DNA of 40,815 nt from NCBI GenBank assembly GCA_012520755.1, contig JAAYNS010000100.1, positions 1 to 40,815 on the forward strand, in the 5' to 3' direction. The notes under the pieces are model-generated. The model worked only from the letters and a program-made list of their open reading frames with translations. It was not told the DNA's origin and did no database searches. Positions 18,924 through 29,039 of this stretch are shown piece by piece. The DNA comes from Tissierellia bacterium (lineage in GTDB: Bacteria; Bacillota; Clostridia; Tissierellales; Tissierellaceae). The position numbers were made by a program, and so were the translations under genes. Numbering within the stretch: the first letter of the stretch is position 1; the number at the start of each line of letters is the position of its first letter.

Positions 18924-19864
18924 TGGTCTGCCTCCCTATCTTCAGGTATTACAGCAATAAGAGATTTAATAGCCACTTCTATTTGTTCATCATCGGGCTC
19001 TTTAACTGTTGCAAATTTTTGAATCATTAGGCCTGGATATGATAAATAATAGGCTAAACTCGAGTCACTTTTCCCAATAAGTCTATTTATTTCATATGAG
19101 ATTCCAGCTATTACAGGAAACATCACTATTCGAATCACAACTCTAAGAACTGGATTTGGCCAGCCAAAGAATGATAAAACTAAAATACTAACTATCATAA
19201 CCATGAATAAAAAACTTGTTCCACATCTAGGATGTAGTATTGAGTATTTTTTTACATTTTCTACAGTCAAATCATCCCCATGTTCATAACAATGGATGGT
19301 CTTATGTTCAGCACCGTGATATTCAAATACTCTTCTAACATCATCAAGCTTAGCTACCCAAACTACATATATTAAGAATACTATTATTCTAATCAAGCCT
19401 TCAACAAGATTTAATATTACCGAATTGGTAATGTTTCCCTTTACAAGACTTGTAATGAAATTTGGTAAAATCATAAATATTCCAATTGATAAGACAATAG
19501 CTATAAGAAGAGTTAAAAAGACCTCTACATCTTCAGCTTTATCTTTGAAAACCTTCTGTATCCATGTTTCGCTTCCTTCTTCAATATCCTCTTCATCCTC
19601 AAAAAACTCAGCAGAATACATTAAGGCTTTTACTCCAATTGACAATGATTCAATCAAACTTATCATACCTCTTAAAAAAGGCATCCTAAAAAACTTATAC
19701 CTCATTCCAAGAGTATTTAATTTATCTACCTTAAGATCTATCTCTTTATTCGGCTTTCTTACTGCAATGGCCATTTCATTTGGCCCTCTCATCATAATCC
19801 CTTCAATTAAGGCCTGCCCGCCTATTGAAGTTTTATGAATTATTCCATCATTATTTTTCCCCAT
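18914..19864 (-). CDS. yqhQ: DUF1385 (YqhQ-like) membrane protein
   Basis: GGQALIEGIMMRGPNEMAIAVRKPN; FEYHGAEHKTIHCYEHGDDLTVENV; HPRCGTSF. Confidence 0.9.
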   Translation of the reverse strand: MGKNNDGIIHKTSIGGQALIEGIMMRGPNEMAIAVRKPNKEIDLKVDKLNTLGMRYKFFRMPFLRGMISLIESLSIGVKALMYSAEFFEDEEDIEEGSETWIQKVFKDKAEDVEVFLTLLIAIVLSIGIFMILPNFITSLVKGNITNSVILNLVEGLIRIIVFLIYVVWVAKLDDVRRVFEYHGAEHKTIHCYEHGDDLTVENVKKYSILHPRCGTSFLFMVMIVSILVLSFFGWPNPVLRVVIRIVMFPVIAGISYEINRLIGKSDSSLAYYLSYPGLMIQKFATVKEPDDEQIEVAIKSLIAVIPEDREADQWK

Positions 19865-19878
19865 CTAATCACCTCCGT

Positions 19879-19931
19879 GCCAATTCATGATGCCTAATTC
19901 ACAATTCACAAATCACAATGCACAATTCAGC
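19879..19931. repeat. Heptanucleotide-periodic repeat ending in a terminator-like hairpin
   Basis: ATTCATG ATGCCTA ATTCACA ATTCACA AATCACA ATGCACA ATTCAGC. Confidence 0.6.
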
Positions 19932-20035
19932 AGTCGAGTGGAATTGTGTTTTTTTATTTCGTTCTTATTTATTACCCTATTTTAATAAAATTACTTACTT
20001 TTTTAAGCAGCCTAACACCGGAATTAGGTCAACTA

Positions 20036-20072
20036 CAAAAAAGGCTAGGTGCATTTATGTGCAACTAGCCTA
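20036..20072 (-). terminator. Terminator downstream of rpmE
   Basis: aaaaaaggctaggtgca-ttta-tgtgcaactagcct hairpin. Confidence 0.6.
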
Positions 20073-20085
20073 GTTGTTTAAGAAA

Positions 20086-20286
20086 CTAGTCCATATTGTA
20101 TTTCTTTTTGAATTTCTCAACACGTCCACCACGTTCAGCAAACTTTTGACGTCCTGTGAAGAATGGATGACATTCTGAACAAATTTCAACTCTTAATTCC
20201 TCTTTTACTGATCCTGTTTTGAATGTATTTCCGCAAGCACAAGTTACTGTGGCTTCTTTATATTCTGGATGAATTCCATTTTTCAT
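20086..20286 (-). CDS. rpmE: 50S ribosomal protein L31 (zinc-binding form)
   Basis: [26 protein letters not shown]...[15 protein letters not shown]. Confidence 0.96.
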   Translation of the reverse strand: MKNGIHPEYKEATVTCACGNTFKTGSVKEELRVEICSECHPFFTGRQKFAERGGRVEKFKKKYNMD

Positions 20287-20372
20287 CTTGCTTCACCTCT
20301 CTTTATATCGTATCAAAAATTATCTTCATAATATAACCACTAAATTATAGCATAACAAAATAATATTTTCAA

Positions 20373-21752
20373 CTAAATCCACATTTTATTTCTCATTTCA
20401 TTAATAAAAGCATCATTACTTTTAGACTGTACCAATTTTCCAATAAATGCTTCTGTTACTTCTTGAGTTGATTGATTCCCCATTGCCTTTCTCAAGGCCC
20501 ATATCGTCTCTAATTCATTTTGTTCTAACAACAAATCTTCACGTCTAGTTCCTGATTTATAAATATCAATAGCTGGGAAGATTCTCTTTTCTGAAAGCTT
20601 CCTATCAAGATGGACTTCCATATTTCCTGTACCTTTAAACTCTTCAAAAATAACATCGTCCATCCTACTTCCAGTCTCAACTAAGGCTGTAGCCAAAACA
20701 GTTAAGCTACCTCCTTCTTCAATATTCCTTGCCGCACCAAAAAATCTCTTAGGTTTGTATAAGGCACCAGGATCTAATCCACCAGATAGAGTTCTTCCAG
20801 TTGGAGGTATAGTAATATTATAAGCCCTGGCTAATCTTGTTATACTGTCTAATAGTACAACAACATCCTTACCATGCTCAACAAGTCTTTTTGCCCTTTC
20901 CAATACAATTTCAGCTACCTTTGTATGATTTTTAGGTAGTTCATCAAATGTGGAATATATGACATCACCTTTAACAGATCTTTTCATATCTGTTACCTCT
21001 TCTGGTCTTTCATCAATTAATAATATTATTATTTCAACTTCGGGATGATTTTTAGCAATAGAATTGGCTATCATTTTTAATAATGTGGTTTTTCCTGCCT
21101 TAGGGGGGGATACTATCATACCTCTTTGACCTTTGCCAATAGGTGCAATCAAATCTATCATTCGAGTAGCGTATTCATTAGATGAGATTTCAAGATTTAA
21201 TCTTTCGGTTGGATAAATAGGTGTCAAACTTTCAAAATCCGGTCTATTAATGGCTGTTTCTGGATTCATTCCATTAACATTCTTCACATATAATAAGGCT
21301 TTAAACTTTTCTCCTGCTTTAGCTGGTCTAGTAATGCCTGTTACCTTATCCCCAGTTTTTAGTCTAAATCTTCTAATTTGAGATGGAGATATGTAAATAT
21401 CATCTTCACCAGATTGATAGTTGTTTCTCCTTAAAAACCCATATCCATCAGAGTGTAATTCTAAGATTCCTTCAGCCAAATTTATATCTTCTAAGTGTTC
21501 AATTTCTTCTGTAGCATTATCTGATAAATCATCAAAATCTATGTTAGCTAAATCTATTTTATCGTCAAAATTCTCCTCTACAAGCTCAGCTGTTTCTTCA
21601 ATATCAATATTTGGTATTGGAGATGATAATGTATTTATTATTATGTCAATAAGTTCATCCTTTTTATACTTATAAACTGCATTAATACCGTATGCCTTAG
21701 CTATTTCCCTAAGCTCCAAAAGAGTTTTTCCTTCTAACAACTCTTCGTTCAA
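20373..21752 (-). CDS. rho: Transcription termination factor Rho
   Basis: [86 protein letters not shown]. Confidence 0.97.
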   Translation of the reverse strand: MNEELLEGKTLLELREIAKAYGINAVYKYKKDELIDIIINTLSSPIPNIDIEETAELVEENFDDKIDLANIDFDDLSDNATEEIEHLEDINLAEGILELHSDGYGFLRRNNYQSGEDDIYISPSQIRRFRLKTGDKVTGITRPAKAGEKFKALLYVKNVNGMNPETAINRPDFESLTPIYPTERLNLEISSNEYATRMIDLIAPIGKGQRGMIVSPPKAGKTTLLKMIANSIAKNHPEVEIIILLIDERPEEVTDMKRSVKGDVIYSTFDELPKNHTKVAEIVLERAKRLVEHGKDVVVLLDSITRLARAYNITIPPTGRTLSGGLDPGALYKPKRFFGAARNIEEGGSLTVLATALVETGSRMDDVIFEEFKGTGNMEVHLDRKLSEKRIFPAIDIYKSGTRREDLLLEQNELETIWALRKAMGNQSTQEVTEAFIGKLVQSKSNDAFINEMRNKMWI

Positions 21753-22052
21753 TATCTTCTCACTCCCTTCAAACTATAATTATACAACATCTTGTCAATT
21801 TTTCATAATAACTAATATTATTAACAAAATAATGCCTTTTAGTCTTAATATATAGTTATTATTTTTGCCTAGTCCCATTGTAACACAATAAATAATTCTA
21901 AGCCATATATTCAATATAAAAACATTCTCACCATTGCTTGCTTTAAATAGTTCTGTTTTTACCCCAATATTGAATTAGTATGAAGCATTTGATATGATTA
22001 GGGTATTAATGAAGATGAAAAGTAATATTCTAATTATAGGAGGATAGATATT

Positions 22053-23279
22053 ATGAATAATATAGGAAAAAAAGGTAAATTATTAATCGCCCAAGGCGGT
22101 GGACCTACAGCAGTTATAAACCAGTCTTTAGTTGGCGCTGTATTAGAGGCTAGAAAGTTTCCACAAGTTACTAGGATATATGGAGCCCTACATGGTGTAT
22201 CAGGGATACTAAATGAAGACTTTATAGATTTGACTCAAGAAACAACTCAAAACCTTGAATCAGTAGCTTGTACCCCTTCATCTGCCCTTTTTTCTACTAG
22301 AGATAAACCAGATGCTAATTACTGTATTGACATGTTTAATATAATGAAAGCTCATGATATTAGGTATTTCTTCTATATCGGGGGGAACGACTCTGCAGAT
22401 ACAGTAAGAATAGTAAATGAAAAAGCAGCCCAAGAAAATTATGAGTTGAGATCAATACATATTCCAAAAACAATAGATAATGACTTACTTGTCAATGATC
22501 ATTGTCCTGGATTTGGGTCTGCAGCAAAATTTGTAGCACAAGCATTTATGGGCGTTAACCTTGATATAAATTCATTGCCTGGAGTATATATAGGTGTAGT
22601 TATGGGAAGGCACGCTGGATTTTTAACTGCCGCTGCAGCTATGGCTAAAAAGTATCCAGAGGATGGACCTCACCTAATATACTTGCCTGAAAGGCCATTC
22701 ACTATGGATAAGTTTTTATCAGATGTAAAAGAGACCTATGAAAAGTATGGCAAATGTGTAATAGCTGTTTCAGAAGGTATTTGTGATAATAAAGGTCAAG
22801 CCATCGTCTCTAAGATATCTGACTCTATTGAAAAAGATAGCCATGGCAATATACAATTATCAGGAACAGGTAGCCTCGGCGATATGCTAGCAAGAGAAAT
22901 TAAAGAAAAGCTTAATATAAAAAGAGTAAGAAGCGATACTTTTGGCTACTTACAAAGATCATTTATGGGATGTGTCTCTGACACAGACCAAAGAGAAGCC
23001 AGAGAAGTCGGTGAAAAAGCAGCTCAATTTGCTTTATGGCAAAATGTAGACGGTTCAGTTACTATTCATAGAACTGGAAATTATTCTGTGGACTACAGGC
23101 TATCAAAATTAGAAGATGTTGCAAAATACACTAAATCAATGCCTGATAATTTTATTAATCAAGCTGCTAACGGAGTAACATCTGATTTTATAGACTATAT
23201 AAAACCTTTACTAGGATCAAACATGCCTGTAGCCTATAAACTAAGAGCTCCTAGAGTAGAAAAAATTTTAAACAAATAG
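22053..23279 (+). CDS. 6-phosphofructokinase, probably PPi-dependent
   Basis: PKTIDND motif (Lys typical of PPi-PFK); IGGNDSADT; GRHAGFLTAAAAM; PERPF. Confidence 0.88.
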   Translation: MNNIGKKGKLLIAQGGGPTAVINQSLVGAVLEARKFPQVTRIYGALHGVSGILNEDFIDLTQETTQNLESVACTPSSALFSTRDKPDANYCIDMFNIMKAHDIRYFFYIGGNDSADTVRIVNEKAAQENYELRSIHIPKTIDNDLLVNDHCPGFGSAAKFVAQAFMGVNLDINSLPGVYIGVVMGRHAGFLTAAAAMAKKYPEDGPHLIYLPERPFTMDKFLSDVKETYEKYGKCVIAVSEGICDNKGQAIVSKISDSIEKDSHGNIQLSGTGSLGDMLAREIKEKLNIKRVRSDTFGYLQRSFMGCVSDTDQREAREVGEKAAQFALWQNVDGSVTIHRTGNYSVDYRLSKLEDVAKYTKSMPDNFINQAANGVTSDFIDYIKPLLGSNMPVAYKLRAPRVEKILNK

Positions 23280-23290
23280 ATACTATCAAG

Positions 23291-23322
23291 ATAAAGTCAA
23301 CGATGGTTGACTTTATTTTTAT
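23291..23322 (+). terminator. Terminator after pfk
   Basis: aaagtcaacgatggttgactttattttt. Confidence 0.65.
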
Positions 23323-23386
23323 CCATTTTGTAACTTTTTACTAGTCCTAGATATGGTAAAATACAATTACTAATGAAGCGGGGTGG

Positions 23387-24121
23387 TTGGGCTTGGAAGA
23401 TTTAATTATCTTAAAAAATCTCAAAAAAATATATAAAATGGGCGATGAAAAAATAATAGCTCTTAACAATATAAACCTTAGCATAAAAAAAAGTGAAGTA
23501 ATCTGTTTGCTTGGTACTTCTGGTTCTGGTAAAAGCACCTTGCTAAATATGATGGCAGGACTTGAAAAACCAACTAAAGGAGAAATAATAATCAATGGAA
23601 TTCACTTAGAAAAAATGAATGAAAATCGAGTAACTAAATTCAGACAGCTCAATGTTGGATTTGTATTTCAATCCTATAACTTGATTTCTACACTATCAGC
23701 TTTAGAGAATGTTAGTTTAGGACTGACATTTAAAGGTATTTCAAAATCAAAACGAGATAAAATGGCTAAGGAAATGTTGGAAAACGTGGGCTTAGGAGAC
23801 AGACTTCATCATAAGCCATCCCAGATGAGTGGTGGTCAACAACAAAGAGTAAGTATTGCCAGAGCTTTCGTTGATAATCCAAAGATTATTTTTGCTGATG
23901 AACCCACGGGAAATCTAGATACAAAAACAACCTTTGAAATAATGGATTTAATAACTGGAATGGCTAAAGAAAACAATCAAACCCTAATTATCGTTACACA
24001 TGATGTTGAAATATCCAGTTATGCCAATAGAATTGTCTACATAAGGGATGGCAGTATAGAAAAAATAAAGCAAAATGAAATAATAACACAGGGGGAAATG
24101 GCAAATGAAGCGAATCTTTAG
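23387..24121 (+). CDS. ABC transporter ATP-binding protein (MacB/LolD type)
   Basis: LGTSGSGKSTLLNMMAGLEKPTKG; MSGGQQQRVSIARAF; IIFADEPTGNLD; TTG start. Confidence 0.95.
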   Translation: MGLEDLIILKNLKKIYKMGDEKIIALNNINLSIKKSEVICLLGTSGSGKSTLLNMMAGLEKPTKGEIIINGIHLEKMNENRVTKFRQLNVGFVFQSYNLISTLSALENVSLGLTFKGISKSKRDKMAKEMLENVGLGDRLHHKPSQMSGGQQQRVSIARAFVDNPKIIFADEPTGNLDTKTTFEIMDLITGMAKENNQTLIIVTHDVEISSYANRIVYIRDGSIEKIKQNEIITQGEMANEANL

Positions 24122-26108
24122 TATGTTTATGGCATTCATGATAGTCCTTACATTAGTACCAAGTACTAGTTTTGGTCAAGGTGGATTGTTTATAACCAGT
24201 CCCAAAACTATAAATGCAATATCAGGAGACTCTATAAGAATACCTATTACAATTGAAAACTTTTCTTATGATTACTATGATAATCTCTTAGTTATGTTGG
24301 AAATAGAAAACCCAGAATATGTCTATCTTCCAGACTCTGCTAGTAAGAAGATAAGCATCGATGAAGATGACGATGCAAGGGTCCGTTTTGATTTGGAGAT
24401 TGATGACTTAGCGCCAAGAGGTACCTATAAAGTTGATGTAACCCTTGTTGATGGAGATTATGGAGATATACTTCAAAGGGAAACAATATACATACGGGTT
24501 ACCAGCAATCCAGCTGGCTTAAATATTTCTAGACTGGATATTTTACCTGATAAAACAGTGCATCCAGGTCAAAAGTTTAATATAGGCATCGAACTTGAAA
24601 ACTTAGGTGATGTATTGGCTGAAAATATTTCTGTTACATTAAAAGGCTTGTCTGAAGATGGAATATCCTTAGCTAATGGTTCAAGTACCCAAAGGATTCA
24701 ATCTATACCAGGAGGATACAAAAACTATGCTGCATATCAATTGGAAGCATCCAAATCACTAAAACAAGGTAATTATCCACTTGAGTTAGAGATAAAATAT
24801 AATGGAAATATAACAGAAATTCATGATATTAATATAAATGTACAAGTTGATCCAGACGCAAAATCAAATCTAATTTTTGAAGACTTAACCTTCCCTTCAG
24901 GGACAATAGGTCAAAACAAAGAAGTTAATATAGATTTTAATCTTAGAAATCAAGGACAAACAGAAGCTAAAAACATCTTGATAAATGCTAAAAGCCTAGA
25001 AATTAATGGATTGGTTCCAAAATCTCTTAGTCAATTTAAAATAAGCTCAATATTGCCTGGAGAAGCAATACCTGTTAGTTTTCAATTTCTGACAACAAAT
25101 AATAGCGAAACTAGAAATTATCCAGTTGAATTAATAGTGGAGTACGAAGATGAATTAAGCCCCCCTAATGAAAGATATAGCATTAACCAATTTGTGGGAG
25201 TATTTGTAGATTCAGCAGATTCAAATCAGTCTAAACCAAAGCTAATTATTGACAAATACAATTTTGAACCCTCTCTAGTAGAGGCTGGTTCTAATTTTAC
25301 AATGAATTTATCCTTTTTTAATACTAATAGTAGTAAGGCTGTTAAGAATATAAAAATTTTCTTAACCTCAGATGAAAGAACAGATTCAGATAGCAATTCT
25401 GCTGGTGGATCCGTATTTACACCTGTAGATAGTTCAAATACTTTCTATATTGATAATATTCCACCTAAGGGTAGAGTTGAGAAGAAGATTACCATGTTTA
25501 CTGTTCCTGATGCTAAGGCTAAGACATATACTCTAACTGCAAATTTTGAATATGAAGATTCAAAGGCTGAAGAATACACTGCCACTGAATTGATAGGGGT
25601 ACCAGTTGTCCAACAATCAAAGCTTGACGTAGGAGAAGTAAATGTCTATCCCGAAGCCTATGTTGGCCAGTCTACTCCTGTATCTCTAGAATTCTACAAC
25701 ACTGGAAAAGTTACCCTATACAATATGATGGTTAAAATAGAAGGAGACTTTCAGACAGAGAATGGTCAATACTATGTAGGAAATTTCCAAAGTGGAAATA
25801 GTGAGTATTTTGAAGGATATGTAATACCTAGTGATGTTGGTGAATTAACAGGTGAAGTAGTCTTTACCTATGAAGACTCCACAGGTCAAAATCAAGAAAT
25901 AAGAAAAGACTTTACCCTAAATGTAATGGAAATGATGATGCCAGAGTTTCCAGATGGGATGCCTTATGAAGAATTCCCAGAAGAAGGGGGTTCATCTGCT
26001 CCGAAAATAATTGGAGCTATAGTAGCTGCAATAGCAATTGCAGCAGGCGTAATAATATACAAGAAGCGAAAGAAAAAACAATTAGAGGCATTAGAAATAG
26101 ATGAATAA
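24105..26108 (+). CDS. Exported, C-terminally membrane-anchored CARDB/NEW3-like repeat protein
   Basis: Signal peptide; repeated Ig-like strands (e.g. IGQNKEVNIDFNLRNQGQTEAKNI, VGQSTPVSLEFYNTGKVTLYNM); C-terminal TM IIGAIVAAIAIAAGVIIYKKRKKK; overlaps both ABC genes. Confidence 0.8.
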   Translation: MKRIFSMFMAFMIVLTLVPSTSFGQGGLFITSPKTINAISGDSIRIPITIENFSYDYYDNLLVMLEIENPEYVYLPDSASKKISIDEDDDARVRFDLEIDDLAPRGTYKVDVTLVDGDYGDILQRETIYIRVTSNPAGLNISRLDILPDKTVHPGQKFNIGIELENLGDVLAENISVTLKGLSEDGISLANGSSTQRIQSIPGGYKNYAAYQLEASKSLKQGNYPLELEIKYNGNITEIHDININVQVDPDAKSNLIFEDLTFPSGTIGQNKEVNIDFNLRNQGQTEAKNILINAKSLEINGLVPKSLSQFKISSILPGEAIPVSFQFLTTNNSETRNYPVELIVEYEDELSPPNERYSINQFVGVFVDSADSNQSKPKLIIDKYNFEPSLVEAGSNFTMNLSFFNTNSSKAVKNIKIFLTSDERTDSDSNSAGGSVFTPVDSSNTFYIDNIPPKGRVEKKITMFTVPDAKAKTYTLTANFEYEDSKAEEYTATELIGVPVVQQSKLDVGEVNVYPEAYVGQSTPVSLEFYNTGKVTLYNMMVKIEGDFQTENGQYYVGNFQSGNSEYFEGYVIPSDVGELTGEVVFTYEDSTGQNQEIRKDFTLNVMEMMMPEFPDGMPYEEFPEEGGSSAPKIIGAIVAAIAIAAGVIIYKKRKKKQLEALEIDE

Positions 26109-27408
26109 GATAGATTTAATACGAATGGGTGCTAAAAATCTGTGGAGAAGAAAATTAAGGACTTTCTTAACTGTTTTAGGTGTTATTATAGGAACAACTT
26201 CCATAATCGTAATGCTTAGTCTTGGTTTTGGACTTTCACAAGGCTTTGAAGATCAAATGTCTCAATGGGGTGATCTTACTACTATAAATGTCTATGAAAG
26301 ATGGGTAGACCCTTCTATGCCAAAGCAAGAACAAGTAAAATTAGACGATGCTGCCGTTGCTGAATTTAAAGCTATTCCTAATGTTACTGCAGTAAGTCCA
26401 ACTATTGAAACATATGGAGCAATTATAAATGGAAGATATGTTTCTCAGATCCCCATTAAAGGAATTGATCCTAACTCAATGGCAGAGTTTGGATTCGAAG
26501 TTGCTGAAGGAAGACTCCTAGAGAGTTCTGATGAGTTAACAGTAGTATTTGGTGGTAGGATGTCCCAACAGTTTTGGGATCCTAACTCTAGGGTTTGGAG
26601 AGAGCCGAAGATTGATTTAATGAAAGACAGAATGTCTCTAACTTTAAATCCAAATTATGGCTATGAACAACCTGGAGGGGATTCACCAAATTACAAAGAG
26701 TACAAGATAAAAGCTGCAGGAGTTTTAGTTGAAGGAAACTGGGAAACAGATTATGGAGTTTACATGCCTATCAAAGAAGTACTAAAGTTAATTAAAGATA
26801 AAGAAAAAGCTGAAGGCGCTCGACCACAAGCCGGTAATAGAAACCAATCTCAGTACCAGAATATTAATATAAAAGTAAATGATATGAAAAATGTTCAGGA
26901 TGTCCAGCAAACTATAAAGGATATGGGTCATGAAGCCTATAGCTTAAATGAACAGCTAGAAACTATGAAGCAAACTGCTGGCATTATCCAAGGAGTATTA
27001 GGTGGAATCGGGGCAATTTCTCTCTTAGTAGCAGCCATAGGGATTACAAACACAATGGTTATGAGCATCTATGAAAGAACAAGGGAGATTGGTATTATGA
27101 AGGTAATAGGAGCCTCCCTAAAGGATATAAGGAGCCTATTTCTATTTGAATCTGCTTCCATAGGAATGTTTGGTGGAATAATAGGGGTTGCATTTAGTTA
27201 TCTACTATCTTTTATCCTGAATCAATTTGGATCATCATTCTTAGGAAATTTTTTTGGCATGGGTGGAGAATCCAAGCTATCAATTATACCAATATGGCTT
27301 GTATTCGCCGCTATAGCCTTCTCAACACTAATAGGAATTATCTCAGGATACGGCCCAGCCAGAAGAGCAATGAACCTATCTGCATTAGATGCTATTAGAA
27401 CGGAATAA
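26101..27408 (+). CDS. ABC transporter permease (MacB/FtsX family)
   Basis: RRKLRTFLTVLGVIIGTTSIIVMLSLGFGL; IGITNTMVMSIYERTREIGIMKVIGA; PARRAMNLSALDAIRTE. Confidence 0.94.
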   Translation: MNKIDLIRMGAKNLWRRKLRTFLTVLGVIIGTTSIIVMLSLGFGLSQGFEDQMSQWGDLTTINVYERWVDPSMPKQEQVKLDDAAVAEFKAIPNVTAVSPTIETYGAIINGRYVSQIPIKGIDPNSMAEFGFEVAEGRLLESSDELTVVFGGRMSQQFWDPNSRVWREPKIDLMKDRMSLTLNPNYGYEQPGGDSPNYKEYKIKAAGVLVEGNWETDYGVYMPIKEVLKLIKDKEKAEGARPQAGNRNQSQYQNINIKVNDMKNVQDVQQTIKDMGHEAYSLNEQLETMKQTAGIIQGVLGGIGAISLLVAAIGITNTMVMSIYERTREIGIMKVIGASLKDIRSLFLFESASIGMFGGIIGVAFSYLLSFILNQFGSSFLGNFFGMGGESKLSIIPIWLVFAAIAFSTLIGIISGYGPARRAMNLSALDAIRTE

Positions 27409-27420
27409 ATGAGATCGAAT

Positions 27421-27470
27421 ATAAAAAGAACTAGTAATTTTCTTAAGAGTTGCTAGTTCTTTTTATAAAA
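27421..27470. terminator. Bidirectional terminator between macB-like permease and liv remnant
   Basis: aaaaagaactagtaattttcttaagagttgctagttcttttt hairpin. Confidence 0.75.
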
Positions 27471-27485
27471 AGGTTTAATTATGTA

Positions 27486-27557
27486 TCAATTACCTAAATA
27501 AGCTTTCTTGACTACATCATTACTCCTAAGATTCTCAACTGTATCTTCAATTACGCT
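27486..27557 (-). pseudogene. Remnant of the C-terminus of a LivF-like branched-chain amino acid ABC ATPase
   Basis: Minus-strand frame reads ...SVIEDTVENLRSNDVVKKAYLGN*; the EEVKKAYLG-type ending is characteristic of LivF/LivG; no start codon or upstream domain. Confidence 0.6.
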
Positions 27558-28681
27558 ATAAGAGTTCCTGTCACAGTTTCAAAGTCCTTAAGGTCTCTGA
27601 TAGCGTCACGCATTTTTACAGGATCAGTGCCAACTTCACCAATTACCTTAAACAAAACTTCAAATGCATCATATACTGATGCCCCTACCATATCAGGAAT
27701 TATACCGTATTTCTCCGTATAAGTTTGAATGTAAGCCTGTGTAGACTCATTTTCGGAATCTCTGTTCATGTTAGTTGTAAGCATTACCCCCTCAGCATTT
27801 TCGCCAGCTATTTCTAAGAACTGGAATGAATCTATCCCTTCAGTTCCAAGTATAGGAATATCTAGACCTAATTTCTTTGCTTGTCTGACAATTTCTGAAC
27901 CATGGGCATAATAATTAGCTATATATAACAAATCAGGCTTAATTTCTTCTTTAATCTTTGTCGTTACTGGTGCAAACTCCTTATCTGCCATAGCAAACTT
28001 ATCTAATGATACTATTTCAGCACCATGGGCTTCTGCATATGCTGTAAATGATTCAGATAGTTCCTTACCGAAATCAATATCAACTGCAATTATTGAAATA
28101 CGCTTAGCATTAAGCATTTCAACAGCTACTTTAGCACCAGCAGTTCCTTGAACTGAACCTGCAAACGATTGTGAAAATATAAAATCACCTGAATTAGTTA
28201 CATCAGGGTGTATTGCATATCCTGAAAGCATAGGAATTCCCGCTTCTTGAAATATCGGAGCTGCAACTCTTGTAGGCCCAGAATAACTCCCACTTACAAC
28301 AGCTACAACATTATCTTTGGTTGTAAGTTTTTGTGCTATATTAACAGCTTGTTTTGTATCAAGTCCATCATCATATTTTATTAATTCAACTAATCGACCG
28401 TCAATTCCACCCTTTTTATTAATTAATTCTACTGCTAGTTCTGCAGAATTAGCTACACTCAATCCATCAGCAGCTGCAGGACCTGTTATAGGAGCAAAAA
28501 ACCCAATTTTAATAGGATCTTTGTTTTCCTCTGGAGCAGGTTCTTTTGTTGTGTTTTCTGCAGGTGCTGCCGCTTCCTCAACAGGTGCAGAAGTTTCAGG
28601 CTGTTTTTGGCATGCTGAAAAAGCAAAAACCAAAATAATAGATAAAACTAATGATAATAATGTTCTAAACCTTTTATTCAT
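27551..28681 (-). CDS. Branched-chain amino acid-type ABC substrate-binding lipoprotein (LivJ-like), probably C-terminally truncated
   Basis: Lipobox FAFSACQ; IKIGFFAPITGPAAADGLSVANSAELAVELINKKGGIDG; ends abruptly at ETVTGTLIA*. Confidence 0.88.
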   Translation of the reverse strand: MNKRFRTLLSLVLSIILVFAFSACQKQPETSAPVEEAAAPAENTTKEPAPEENKDPIKIGFFAPITGPAAADGLSVANSAELAVELINKKGGIDGRLVELIKYDDGLDTKQAVNIAQKLTTKDNVVAVVSGSYSGPTRVAAPIFQEAGIPMLSGYAIHPDVTNSGDFIFSQSFAGSVQGTAGAKVAVEMLNAKRISIIAVDIDFGKELSESFTAYAEAHGAEIVSLDKFAMADKEFAPVTTKIKEEIKPDLLYIANYYAHGSEIVRQAKKLGLDIPILGTEGIDSFQFLEIAGENAEGVMLTTNMNRDSENESTQAYIQTYTEKYGIIPDMVGASVYDAFEVLFKVIGEVGTDPVKMRDAIRDLKDFETVTGTLIA

Positions 28682-28947
28682 ATTTTCTCCCCCTCTTTAA
28701 ATCGGGTAGTTAATATTTGTGATTAACTTTTTCAGGTCATCTTATTCACATTAAATATCTATTTTTGTCCTCACTTAATAAAGTGTAGTATTCCATCTTA
28801 TATAAACAATGGATTTACTCACTTTATAATAATATTGTAACCACTAAGGACAATAGCTTTAATATGAACTTCTATTTTATATTTATGTGGACGTGTCCAC
28901 TTGTATGCATCTAATATATATTTGACTTACACGAATGGATAAAAAAA

Positions 28948-28984
28948 GAAGAGACATATTATTAACGATAATATGTCTCTTCGT
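28948..28984 (-). terminator. Terminator downstream of the SLH protein gene
   Basis: gaagagacatattat-taacg-ataatatgtctcttc with T tract on the minus strand. Confidence 0.75.
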
Positions 28985-29039
28985 ATATCTATCTGTGGTT
29001 TTTTTAAATGGGTATTGATAATTAGAACTTGTTTCTTCT

